Shown: positions 37,643 through 49,283 of the stretch, one piece after another | Layout: every line of letters starts with the position of its first letter | Position numbering within the stretch: position 1 is the first letter of the stretch | From: Aquilaria yunnanensis | Lineage: Eukaryota > Streptophyta > Magnoliopsida > Malvales > Thymelaeaceae | Reading direction: 5' to 3' | DNA length: 64,000 nucleotides | Assembly: GCA_039654915.1 (NCBI GenBank) | Contig: CM077600.1 | Location: 29,447,992-29,511,991, forward strand | The notes under the pieces: generated by a model | What the model was told of the DNA's origin: nothing | Database searches by the model: none | What the model saw: only the letters and a program-made list of their open reading frames with translations | Position numbers and translations under genes: made by a program

Positions 37643-38084
37643 TAGGGGAGAAAATGAGTCATGCTTCTTATCAAACAGTTTGAGTTCGAACGTGATTTTT
37701 TTTGTTATTGAGCCGAGCTTTAAGTTATATTTGAATTCTTAATAAGTCTAGCTTTGAGCCTGATATTATTCGCTTCGAACTCTTATTAAGCATAACGAGC
37801 CTAATATTTTTTAATATAAAAATTTAATTAATTTTATTTTTAATATACCTAAACCTTAAATTTTTAATTTTTATTCATCAGATCAAGCTTGAACATCAAA
37901 ATGAGTTTAAATTGAACTCAAACCTTGAATTGAGCTTTGAGCTTATCAAGTCATCGAGGCAAGCCCAAATTTTTTCGAGTCGAGCTTTAAGCCTTATTTT
38001 TTTAGCTCAACCCGAGCCATTCTTTAATGAACCGAGCTTTAAGCCTGAGATGTGTGGACTCAGTTTGACCCATTTCCACCCCAA
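37643..38084. mobile_element. hAT-type MITE with exact 8-bp target duplication
   Basis: The left end 'taggggagaaaatgagtc' and right end 'gacccatttccaccccaa' are inverted, and both flanks read AGATGAAC (37635-37642 and 38085-38092), an exact 8-bp duplication as made by hAT transposases. The interior is rich in repeated 'gagccgagcttt' type phrases on the same strand. Non-coding, 442 bp, about 800 bases upstream of LON1. Confidence 0.85.
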
Positions 38085-38249
38085 AGATGAACCACTTTTA
38101 TCCCTCCATATATCTTATTAGTTTAGTTTTATAATCTCTTTAAATTAATAGAATGATAAACTTTCCTCTATTTTCACGTTGACTCTTTCCCCTCTCCTTA
38201 ATGAATTATTCAAGCAAAGGACTTTTATTCCTTTTATGTATTAGTAGGT

Positions 38250-38430
38250 TAAATTGCATAGTTAGTCCTTAACCGTTAAATATAATTCTATTTTAGTCCT
38301 TATCAATTTGACTATTGTGGTCTTAAATCAATAAAAAACGTTTCATTTTGGCCTCTATGATTTTAATAGATTTAAAATAAAATAGTAAATAAACTAAAGA
38401 GTAAAACAGAACATTAACTAAAAATTCATG
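38250..38430. repeat. Fragment related to the family A MITEs
   Basis: Carries 'ttttagtcctta', 'aaaaacgtttcatttt' and 'gattttaatagatttaaa' in the order seen in family A elements. Only one end is evident. It lies about 460 bases before the LON1 start codon, so it may sit within the promoter. Confidence 0.4.
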
Positions 38431-38889
38431 TCCCCAAAATTTGTCCTTTGTTAGTACATTTTAAAAGAAACACGACAAGTTTCTCCTTTTTTAAGTCATC
38501 TGAAAAATTGGAGCAAAAATATTAAAATGAAAATAAAATTCGTCGGTATTTTCGAGTTTCAATGATACTTTGCTCTCACCATAATTATACTTTTCTTGTT
38601 GAGACTACGAGTGTGATACTAACATACCACAAATTAATACCGCCATTAATGACGATTCATTCAACCGAACCCACACAGAGTTCATACGGGGAAAAAAGGA
38701 CGAGGGTAAAACCGTCAACTGCCTCCGTCAAAACGAGGGTTTATGAAGGGCTTAGGCTCCGCCATCACCCTCCCCCGACCCGAAGCTCCAATCCACCTCT
38801 CCTATGGCCACCCTTCCTTTCCGGCGATAGGCACATTCTTTTCTCCAAGATTCCTTTTTTGCCCCTGTAAGCCCGCCTATTCCCCACCC

Positions 38890-41800
38890 ATGCTGAGACT
38901 CTTTTCTTCCTCCGCCTCCCGCGTCCACTGCGCCACTGCCGCCGTACCGCGCCTCCGAGCCAATGACCACTCGTCCAACTCGGTTCTTCGGACCCTGAGT
39001 CGGCTTACTGGATTGGCCAGGACGGATTCTAGGAGTTTGGGATTCCGAGTATTCTTCTGCTCCGGTTCCGGCGATGGCTCAGCCAGTGATTCTGTCGTTG
39101 ATGTTGAGGCCAAGGCAGAAGAGTCCGAGCCCAACGCATCCGACGCAAAATCTTCCTCCGCGATCATGCCCACCAGCCCTAGGCCGGAGGATTATTTAAC
39201 GGTGCTTTTTTCAAGTTTAAATTTATTGGTTTTTCCATGTACCTCTGTTTTTTTTTTGTTGGCCCTGTCATGCACCTCTAGTTGTAAGCTCAGAAAGCGA
39301 TAATTTGGAGTCGGAAACTAGCTTTTCTGGTGTATATTTTTGTTATATATGAGAAATGCGGAGGGCTGACGGCCGAGCTGAATAAATCATGCCTAATGTT
39401 GCACATTGTCTCTCTATCCGACTCCAATAAACTCTTTGTTGCCCCTTTCTTCAAATTGGTTGGATGGCTATTGTATGTTTGCTATCCGACATTGTTCTGA
39501 TGAGTCCTTTTACTTCTAATAACAGGTTTTGGCTTTACCATTGCCCCACAGACCTCTTTTTCCTGGCTTCTACATGCCAATCTTTGTGAAGGTAGTACAT
39601 GTATTCTAAGTAACTGTTTTGTTTTATTTTATTTTATTTTCTTCGACTGCCTAACTCCCATTTAAATTGGCATGTGTAATAAATTGTTGGGGCTGTTAGG
39701 AAGATGTAAAATGATATATTATTGATATTTTGATTATTCATTTGTTGGGGCGCCTGTAAGTTTCTTTTGCTTCTGATATTCATTTTAGTTTCAGATCTTA
39801 ACTGAACTACACTAGTCTCAGCTGTATATAGTCTGGTCCCACGTATCTCAGTGGATACATAACATTCATGAAGCAAACCGCAGGTTATATATTCTAAAGG
39901 AGAAAATTCATGTTAACTATTATAAAATCTTGCTGGTGTTGTAAATGGGTCTGAGGTGTTATAGCGATACCTGAAATCTACTCTATGAACTCCTTGACCA
40001 AAATGCTGTTTCTGATGCAGGATCCCAAGTTGCTAGCAGCTTTACAGGAAAGTAGAAAGCGACAAGCTCCATATGCTGGTGCTTTCCTTCTTAAAGATGA
40101 GCCAGGTTCTGATTCAAGCCCTGGTTCTGAAATAGAGAAAAACGTGTATGAGATGAAAGGAAAGGAATTATTTAACCGTCTTCATGAAGTTGGCACCCTT
40201 GCCCAGGTATCTATCTTGTTGGTAGTTGTTAGCGTAAGGTATCAAAGAGTAGCTTAATACTCCTTGGAAACAAATAGAGAAGTCTCAACCCTGTAAAGTG
40301 ATCACAAGAAACTGTCAAATCACCATAAGGAAGGTGGCACCCAGGTGTAGGCATCTATTTTTAGTGACGGCTATATGCACTGGGGAACAGCTAAAGAATT
40401 TTAATGCCATTGGCAATAATCTTGGTTAGGGAAAAAAGAAATGTAGAATTAAGCTTCAATACAAAATGCTTATCAAATCTTAATGACGTTTCAGATATCA
40501 AGCATCCAGGGAGACCAGGTCATCCTTATTGGTCATAGGAGACTCCGTATAACAGAGATGGTAAGTTGGATGGATCTTGGACATGGCTAAACTGTTGAGC
40601 TTACTGGATCTGTTGATCTCCCCTACATATTTAGTGTCAGTCCTTTTTTTTTTTTTTTGTTTTTACTAAACGATTATTGTTTTCATCCAGGTCAATGAAG
40701 AACCTCTTACTGTGAAAGTTGATCACCTCAAGGCATGTTAATTCTGTGACTTTTTCTTTCAGTTTAATTTTTAAACTGACTTGATGTAATATGCATATGT
40801 TGGCTTTCTTTTTCACTTTTTGCATCTTAATGCAGGAAAAACCTTATGACAAAGATGATGATGTTATAAAGGCAACATCCTTTGAAGTTATATCAACCCT
40901 AAGGGATGTTTTAAAGACAAGCTCCCTTTGGAGGGATCATGTTCACACGTATAGCCAGGTTTATTCTTAGCGCAAAGTTTGTTTTCTTGGTTACTAGCTT
41001 TTTTTTTTCTTTGTTAGAATTTTTACAGAAGCCACTGAGAACCTTCTTTCCTTCATTTAGGTTTTCTTTTAAATGCTTATGATTCTTTGCTTATAGTCGT
41101 ATGGAATCCTTGTCCAGTTAACAAGGATGTTATTGTCTTCATTCTCAGGAAAAATAATCAATATTATAAGTGACCCTTAGATTTTACTGTTTACACTATA
41201 GTTTGAATTACATGCTCGAGTCAATGTAGCTGTTTGTAGGGTGGGAAGGTGCTTAAATTAGAATTTAGATATTATTGCTTTTCAGAACTTTATTTTGTGT
41301 TCCATATATAGGAGTAAAGAAAAAATTTGAAGTTGTCTTACCAGAGAAACTCCATATATTGGTTTATTGGAATTTAATTCTTTTAGTTGTTTGATTCTCT
41401 CTTACCTTAACCCCAAATGAAAGAAATTGTTGACTATGTTGGTTAATCTTTCTCCAAAATTCCAGCATGTAGGTGAGTTTACTTTTCCTAGGTTAGCAGA
41501 TTTTGGAGCTGCAATATCAGGTGGAAATAAGTCGCAGTGCCAGAGAGTCCTTGAAGAGCTGGATGTAAGTTGCTAGCTCCTGTGTTTTCGTAAAATTAAT
41601 GGAAGCGATACTAGAAACAGAGTACTAGAAACAGAGGCAATTATACTTGGAAACATCTGATGCAGCTGGCTATAATTTAGAGTTGCATGGCCACTTCGTT
41701 TTCTAAACTAATTAGATGGCTACAACATCTAATGCTAGGTTCTTTGACCTCAGGTGCATAAACGTCTGCAACTTACATTGGAATTAGTCAAAAAAGAAAT

Positions 41801-44800
41801 GGAAATTACCAAGATTCAGGTACCTCATTTGATCCTTGTTTATTGGCCTTTTGTCTGATCATTGGCATTTGAATTGTAGTTAATCTTTGGCTTGGATTTA
41901 CATGTAGGAATCAATTGCTAAAGCAATTGAGGAGAAAATTAGTGGTGAACAACGGCGTTACTTGTTGAATGAGCAGTTAAAGGCAATAAAGAAGGTGTTT
42001 GACTACTTATCCTTACAAAGATTTGTGCCATATGTATCAAAATTTGCTCTCCAATCTTGTATCAAATTGTAAAGTTGTTCTAATATCTTAAATTTTCCGT
42101 AAATGAAATGTGGATTACATTTGCCTTGGTACAGGAACTTGGTTTGGAAACTGACGACAAGACTGCCGTCACTGGTTAGTCCCGTAAAAATGCACTTAGG
42201 CGAAAAATATGGATTTTGGTGTTATTTGAACTATTATTACTGGTTTTGCAGCAGCATTCCTGCAACAATGGTGCCTATTCTGTGCTTTGTCCTATTCTGT
42301 TGCTGTTGCCACCTTCTAATTTAGTGATTATTAATTTTTGTGAACTTTTCTTTTCTGGGACCAATACTTTATGTGCTGTTGTTTTACTGCAGCGAAGTTT
42401 AGGGAAAGACTTGAACCAAAAAGAGAAAAATGCCCGCCTCATGTCTTGCAAGTCATTGAAGAGGAGCTCACCAAACTACAGCTCTTGGAGGCCAGCTCCA
42501 GTGAATTTAATGTGACTCGTAACTATTTGGATTGGTTGACTGCCCTTCCTTGGGGAAATTACAGGTACATTTAAGCTGACAATAAGCGGATTCTTCAATG
42601 GTGTAGTAAGTTAATGCGTTGTTCATTTTTTTTCTGGCAAAGAGATTGTTGGGCATTCAAGAATATGGTGCCAAAAAATTAGCTACTAAATAATCTACGG
42701 CCTGGATGATATCTATGTTTAACCAGAATATAAGGCGTCAAATTGTTGATCAAGAAATAATGGGACTTTACTCTATCTCCTGATAATGTTACTCCCTCTG
42801 TCCCACAATATATGTCCCTTTTTCCTTTCTTGTAAAACTTGTGGATGTTGCCTCAGATAAGAATGTTAGATATGTTTCTAAAAAGTTGCGGTTCGCTAAA
42901 TAGCATATTTACAACTAGGAGCATTCACGAGCTTTGCATGATCAAAATGGTACATTTGGAAGATGTCTAAATATGGAAAAGCGACACCTATTTTCGGGCA
43001 CATTTGTTATCAGATGTTGAGAGTGGCAAAATACAGCGAACACATATCTAGCCTGTCAACAGGTATGAGCCAAATAAGAAATATTATGTTCTCAAACTAG
43101 GGAATGCTCTGGCGCTTGAGTTAGTTGTCTCACATTGGGAAGAATCAGAAAGACAAGCAGGTCATCATTGCGCATCAAACTTCTGACCAAATTGCTTCTT
43201 TCTCTTAAAAAAGACTGGAGACTGCAACCCTAAAGTCTAAACAATGCTCATACCAATTATAATCTAAAGCAAGTCCAGCATGTGTTACTCAGATTGCTTG
43301 ATTCTGTATTTTATGTATGATGACATACACAAGTTTGTGGATGCTTTGTGCATTAAGGTAGCCTTTTCTGCATGTCTTTACTTCTCCTTCATTTGTTTAT
43401 AATTCACTGTTTTTTTAAATGTTTAGATAAATTTTATTTTAGAACATGATAATTGAAAAGTTGACTAATCTCTTTTGATACTTTTGCAACTTGTTATGCA
43501 GTGATGAGAATTTTGATGTTATTCGAGCACAAAAAATTCTTGATGAAGACCATTATGGATTGACTGATGTTAAGGAAAGAATATTGGAATTTATTGCCGT
43601 TGGAAAGCTCAGAGGGACCTCTCAAGGTTGGGGAAGCTTTATTCGCATATCTTGTTGTAATGCACATGGCAGTTCATAATTTTTTTTTCTTTTCTTTTTC
43701 CTGCATTTCAAACTGAAGCTACCAAACATTCTCTACAAGAACTTCTAGACTTGTATGATAGTTTACATTAATATTGAATTCTTGATATAGTTGAACGGTT
43801 AGTTTATTAGAGGAGCAAGTGATAATCCCTGATCTCTTGGTAATTTATCACAGGAAAAATTATCTGTCTCTCTGGGCCTCCTGGAGTGGGAAAAACTAGC
43901 ATTGGTCGTTCCATTGCACGTGCATTGAACCGCAACTTCTTCCGCTTCTCTGTTGGAGGATTAGCTGATGTTGCAGAAATCAAGGTAATTACATTTTTTG
44001 TTTTCCTATTGTAGTTTCGTCAACAAACAGCAAACAGTCACAAGTATCATTATATTGATTCCTTGTCTTGGTTTTTATAGGGGCATCGTAGAACCTATAT
44101 TGGTGCTATGCCAGGAAAGATGGTCCAGTGCCTGAAAAATGTGGAGACTGCCAATCCTCTTGTTTTAATTGATGAGATAGACAAGGTATTGTTTTCCTGC
44201 CTTTTGATTTCAGATTCAATGAGCATGGTTTTGGATAAGTGGAGTCATAATCTTTTTGCTGTTTTGTGGCTGTTTCTAAACTATGAATATTATGATTTCT
44301 TTGTAATGGCAGTTGGGCAGAGGACATGCTGGTGATCCGGCAAGTGCTTTGTTGGAGCTCCTTGATCCAGAGCAGAATGCTAATTTTTTGGACCATTATC
44401 TTGATGTTCCAATCGACTTATCAAAGGCATAAGTTCATATTAAATTTTTAATCAGTTCATTTGAATTTCATTTTAACTTTGAAGAACCAAGGATTTACCT
44501 TCATTGGTCTTTTCTAGTCGTCTATTTATTTCTGAAATTGAAGCTCTTTATAGGCATGTTAGCTTTTAGTTTAGTTGAGGATTTCAAGTGTCTATTTTTT
44601 ACTTGACAGATGCTAAAATATAAAGGTCTCCTATCTGGTTAAACGGTAGTGCCTACACTAATTGGGGTCTAAATGTGTTGACTGTGACACTTCCGTGCAG
44701 GTTCTGTTTGTTTGTACAGCAAATGTTGTTGACAATATACCAAATCCTCTTTTGGATAGGATGGAGGTTATTGCAATTGCTGGATATATCACTGATGAGA

Positions 44801-46711
44801 AGATGCACATTGCCAGAGACTATTTAGAGAAGTCAACACGCGAGGCATGTGGCATCAAGCCTGAACAGGTTTGTTGCTCCCTCTGACACACATGGCTCCA
44901 CATCCTTGGTTTATTTGCGTCAATATAAGATGACTGACTTATTCTGCTAACAGCTGTGTTTTTGAGGATGTTCAAAATGCATTTAATGTAATCTTAAAGA
45001 TCCTAATGCAATTTCAGCATCTCACAGTCTTCTAGGTAGGGTCTAGTATATTTCAGAACAACTTCCCTGATCAGTTATCTCATCAGCTGTTTTTATGACA
45101 TGGCTGTGCTTGATGTTCTAACTGACACCATGTGGCTTTCCCCTGGAATCTGGATCATGATTTCTTCACAAAGTTGAACTAGTGTTGGAACTAACGTTTC
45201 AGGTTGAAGTGACAGATGCTGCTTTACTTTCTCTAATAGAGAATTATTGCAGAGAAGCGGGGGTTAGGAATCTTCAGAAGCAAATTGAGAAGATATATCG
45301 AAAGGTTTGGCCTAGATCTTTTTTAAGATGATTGATAAGTTTTCATTTTAGTGTCAAGAGGATGGGGAATTTACTTTCTTGGACATGTACTGCAAATAGG
45401 CATATTGATTAGAAGTCACTTATGGTGCAACAGATTGCTCTCCAATTAGTACGACAAGGAGAGTTGAACGAGTCTGCAGTTGTTGAGGAGAGATCTCCCG
45501 TAGCCCCAGCGGAAGCTGCTGATATATCTGCTTCAACACCTGAGGCCGAGTTAGTTGGGAAAATAGATGAAGAAGAAACTAAGGAGGCATCTGTTCAGAC
45601 TGAGACAGTTCAAATGGAAGAGAAGCATGAAGATTTTACAGTAATTTATGCAACTCTCTTTTTTAATTTTTAGCTAGCAGTTGCTTCCACTGCTCTCTTG
45701 AATTTATTGTCTCATATAAATTTGGATGGTTGTACACTCAGGTTTTTGACATTTTCAGCACACCACATGAACCTTATTCATATTATTGTGTTATTGCTCA
45801 TCAACCTTCTCTTTTAAAGCATTCATATGTCTACTTGCAGCCTCCTCAACAGGATGCTACGAAAGAGAAAGTCCAAGAAAGAGAAACAACGAACACAATT
45901 GTAAAGGTGGTTGTGGATACAGGAAACCTGACTGACTTTGTGGGAAAACCTGTCTTCCATGCAGAACGTATCTATGATCAGACTCCAGTGGGAGTTGTCA
46001 TGGGGCTTGCTTGGACTGCCATGGGAGGTTCTACTTTATATGTAGAGACAACACTGGTTGAGCAGGGGGAGGGAAAGGGGGCCCTTCATCTCACAGGTCA
46101 ACTTGGAGATGTTATGAAAGAGAGTGCACAGATTGCGCATACGGTTGCTAGGGCAATTTTGCTGGAAAAGGTTCCAGAAAACCCTTTCTTTGCCAATTCA
46201 AAGCTTCATCTCCATGTTCCTGCGGGAGCCACACCTAAGGATGGTCCGAGTGCTGGCTGCACAATGGTTACTTCCTTGCTCTCTCTTGCCCTGCATAATC
46301 CTGTCCGGAGAGATATAGCCATGACCGGGGAAGTAACTCTAACTGGAAGGATACTTCCTATTGGTGGGGTAAGTAAAGTTCATTTGGGATTCTCTGGGTT
46401 TTCGTGCTTCCATGCCATCCTGCATGTAAATGCTATATCCTTACCAGGCACTCACATCCTTTAGAGTGTTCTATTTCTACTTGCACAATATGTGGAGACA
46501 TTGGAGGTGTTTTAGCTGATGAATGCTTGCATCTTGGAAAACTCAGGTTAAGGAGAAAACAATAGCAGCAAGGAGGAGTGACGTGAAGACAATAGTGTTC
46601 CCTTCAGCTAACCGTAGGGACTTCGATGAGCTTGCTCCAAACGTCAAAGAAGGCCTTGAGGTGCACTTTGTGGACAATTACGAGCAGATATTCAAGGTGG
46701 CTTTTGAATGA
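38890..46711 (+). CDS. LON1: ATP-dependent Lon protease, mitochondrial type (LON1)
   Basis: AAA+ serine protease that degrades damaged proteins in the mitochondrial matrix. Exons: 38890-39201, 39526-39591, 40021-40206, 40495-40560, 40691-40732, 40836-40958, 41466-41564, 41754-41819, 41908-41994, 42135-42174, 42393-42564, 43502-43626, 43854-43984, 44081-44185, 44313-44426, 44701-44868, 45203-45304, 45434-45640, 45841-46368 and 46547-46711. They total 2904 bases (967 aa, usual length). The N-terminus [13 protein letters not shown] is basic and Ser-rich, like a mitochondrial presequence. The N domain begins near residue 105 ([13 protein letters not shown]). Walker A GPPGVGKT is at 469-476, Walker B LVLIDEID at 532-539, and the Ser-Lys dyad is S874 (DGPSAG) and K917 (VKEK). 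Introns after 40732 and 44426 must use GC donors to stay in frame. An in-frame ATG at 38743 exists, but homology begins at 38890. AATAAA at 46839 is a likely poly-A signal. Residues about 700-755, between AAA+ and protease, are acidic and variable. Confidence 0.95.
42792..42850 (+). repeat. Half Stowaway MITE in a LON1 intron
   Basis: TA followed by CTCCCTCTGTCCCAC, the Stowaway terminal consensus, inside the 937-bp intron at 42565-43501. The opposite terminus was not found, so this is a truncated copy. Confidence 0.5.
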
Positions 46712-47056
46712 CATGGTAACAAGAAATGATACAAGAAAGCAGGGTCTTGATAGTTTGTAATTTATAGTAACCAATATTAGGAGTAAAAATGAAAATTTTG
46801 TGCTCCAATTCAGAAAACCATCAGATTCTTCATTTGTCAATAAAAAAAAAACAAACAAAAAAAAGAAAGAAAAAGCAGCCGTTGCTGTCTGGAGGGCCTT
46901 TGCTTGAGGTCAGAGATTGAGTTTGGGGTCCATACAAAATTGAATCAGGTGTCTTTTTTTTCCGTCTCATAGTTGATGACATTGATAGATAGACGTTTCT
47001 TCTGCTCATGTTGATCGGCTTGTAATGGGATAGTGAATGCTTGAGATAATAATTGT
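46712..47056. other. LON1 3' flank
   Basis: Probable 3' UTR with AATAAA at 46839-46844 followed by an A-rich tract, then unassigned sequence up to the target duplication of the element at 47057. Confidence 0.6.
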
Positions 47057-47499
47057 TGGGTAAATTACATGCACTGCCTGTAACATTTAATTATTATTTC
47101 TGTTCTAATCTTAACTTTTATTTTGCACATACAATATCCTAACATCATTAAAATATTTCATTTTACCCTCATTTTGGATGGAAAACATTATGTTGAATGG
47201 AAAAGATCATGTCAGGATAGGATAGGATTATAAGAGAAAAAACTAGTTTTTTTGGTTTTTGTAAACACCATGGTGGGTGTAGATTTTATTTCATAAAATT
47301 AGCCCAATGGCAATTACATATTAAGTTAGGGCCTACAAAAAGGGCAAAAACTGACTTAAAATAAAACTCTCTAAAAACTTTTTCTTTGTTAGAGAGACCT
47401 AAAAGCTTTGTTATCTAACGATCACCCTTGACACCACCTAAAAAAAAATATTTAGAATTTTAATTGGTCTTCACGGTTTGATACCTTTTTTTATCCTCA

Positions 47500-47640
47500 T
47501 TAACTTTCTCTTCTATCATTTTTTTCAAAGTTTAACCAATTTTTATAAATCAAGTTTCAAATATTAGGGTTTCACAAATTCAGATGTAAATATATAAAAA
47601 TCCGATGAGATTTGGAAGAAATGATAGAAGAGAAAGTTAA
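47500..47640. repeat. 141-bp palindrome, unit 1
   Basis: Opens TTAACTTTCTCTTCTATCAT and closes with its inverse ATGATAGAAGAGAAAGTTAA. The arms pair imperfectly towards the centre and could form a long hairpin if transcribed. Confidence 0.85.
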
Positions 47641-47807
47641 AAGAGTATAAAAAATTCTAACAAATCATATAGGCCGATCAAAATTCTGAAATATTTTTTT
47701 TCCAATACAGTGGTGCCGCCGCGCCGATGAGTTTCCCTGTAATGTGCACCATGCCAGGAAAATTTTTTTGATCTGCCAGTATAGTTTGATAGAATTTTTT
47801 ATTTTCT

Positions 47808-47948
47808 TTAACTTTCTCTTATATTATTTCTTCTAAATCGTAACAGATTTTTGTAAATCAAGCTTCAAAGGTTCAAAATTCAAATTTTCAAATATGGATT
47901 TATGAAAATTTGTTGCGATTTGAAGGAAATGATAAAAGAGAAAGTTAA
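47808..47948. repeat. 141-bp palindrome, unit 2
   Basis: Opens TTAACTTTCTCTTATATTAT and closes ATGATAAAAGAGAAAGTTAA. Same length as units 1 and 3 and starting 308 bases after unit 1. Confidence 0.85.
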
Positions 47949-48123
47949 GGACAATGAAAAAATGTATCAAACCATGCAGGCTGATCAAAATTATGAAATT
48001 TTTTTCCCGGCATAGTGGCACCACTGCCGAAAAACTCATGGCGGGCGGCGCCACTATGCCGAATTTTTTTTTTTTCAATAATTTTGATCAGCTTCCATGA
48101 TTTGGTAGCATTTTTTATCATTT

Positions 48124-48264
48124 TTAACTTTCTCTTCTATCATTTCTTCTAAATTTCATCGGATTTTCATATATCTGTATTTGAAATTGTGAAACGTGAA
48201 TCTTTGAAGCTTGATTTACAAAAATCGGATGAGCTTTGAAAGAAATGATATAAGAGAAAGTTAA
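48124..48264. repeat. 141-bp palindrome, unit 3
   Basis: Opens TTAACTTTCTCTTCTATCAT and closes ATGATATAAGAGAAAGTTAA, starting 316 bases after unit 2. The inner text 'gaagcttgatttacaaaaat' is the inverse of text in the left arm of unit 2. Confidence 0.85.
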
Positions 48265-48602
48265 AGATGATGAAAAAAGGTATCAAATCGTAAAGCCTGA
48301 TTAAAATTGCAAATTTTTTTTTTTGAGTGATGACAGGGCTAGTCGAATCATTAGGTTCTTGAGTTTTTAGGTCTTTTTGGCAAAGATAAGGTTTTTAGGG
48401 AGTAAAAGCTAGTTTTTTCCCCTTATAATCGTATGTTGATGTGGTCTTTTCCACCCAACATAATAGTTTCCGTTCAAAAAGAAGCTAAAATGAAATATTT
48501 TAACGGGGTTAAGGTATTGTACAAGTAAAATGAATGTTAGGGTTAGAACAAAATCAATAATTAAAGGTTAGGGACAGTGCATGCAATTTACCCAATAATG
48601 GT

Positions 48603-49283
48603 TGCTTGGGGAGAATTTCATACTGGCTGTCCTTGCATCATCTTTTTTCAAGAAAATGGTTGCTGATGTAGTAGTAAGGAGAAGGCTCTTGAATGCAACA
48701 CATACGTAGGTTTTGACTTGTGAAGGCATGAATCATGAGGTGAATTGATTCCAAAAAGACCTAGATAGGAACGTGCAGATCGGATGGCTACGGTTCTAGT
48801 TTCATGTATTGTCTGGATTTATATGTCACTTCCTTGGGCATAGATTGTATGTAATGTAATAATGCAAGGACTCATGGAGCAATACGTCATTTCAAAAGAA
48901 AAAAAAAAGGGTTCAAATAAAAGGCCTATGCCATGAGATTGAGTTTGAGCCCCTTTCCCTTCTTTGAAAGTTTGTTGATTTTGGTCAGGGAGTCAAATTA
49001 GTGAGTTAGGGCTCACATGGATATGTATTGCTTGCTAGTGCCATCGGCTGAGTTTGCTGTCCACCTCTGTGTGCTGATCCATATTGAACTGAACAATAGT
49101 CAGGCCGCATGGTTAGCCCCGCTTCAGGCAAAAAAGAAAAAGGATATTTATTCATTTATTTGCATCATATGAATGTCGATGACAGAACAAAAATTCCGAC
49201 TTAAAATTAATGACTATGTAATAACTACTATAAAATTGAATATATTTTTTATTTTTTATAGCAACTTTAAGCAAACCAACTTG
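48603..49283. other. Short intergenic gap between two transposons
   Basis: No gene or repeat recognised. It contains A-rich text near 48896 and ordinary AT-rich sequence. Confidence 0.5.

Larger units (their letters stand above)
47057..48593. mobile_element. Mutator-type TIR element carrying a triple palindrome array
   Basis: Inverted termini TGGGTAAATTACATGCACTG and CAGTGCATGCAATTTACCC, with flanks AATAATTGT (47048-47056) and AATAATGGT (48594-48602) matching at 8 of 9 bases. Length about 1.54 kb. No transposase or other coding frame is visible. The termini resemble family A (TGAGTAAATT) but the interior is different: three near-equal palindromic units separated by GC-richer spacers with 'cactatgccgaa'-like text. 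It lies 345 bases after the LON1 stop codon. Confidence 0.8.

Noticed and set aside
38562..38870. 102-codon plus-strand frame before LON1
   Set aside because: It overlaps the LON1 5' region in another frame, has no domain, and runs through the likely promoter and 5' UTR.
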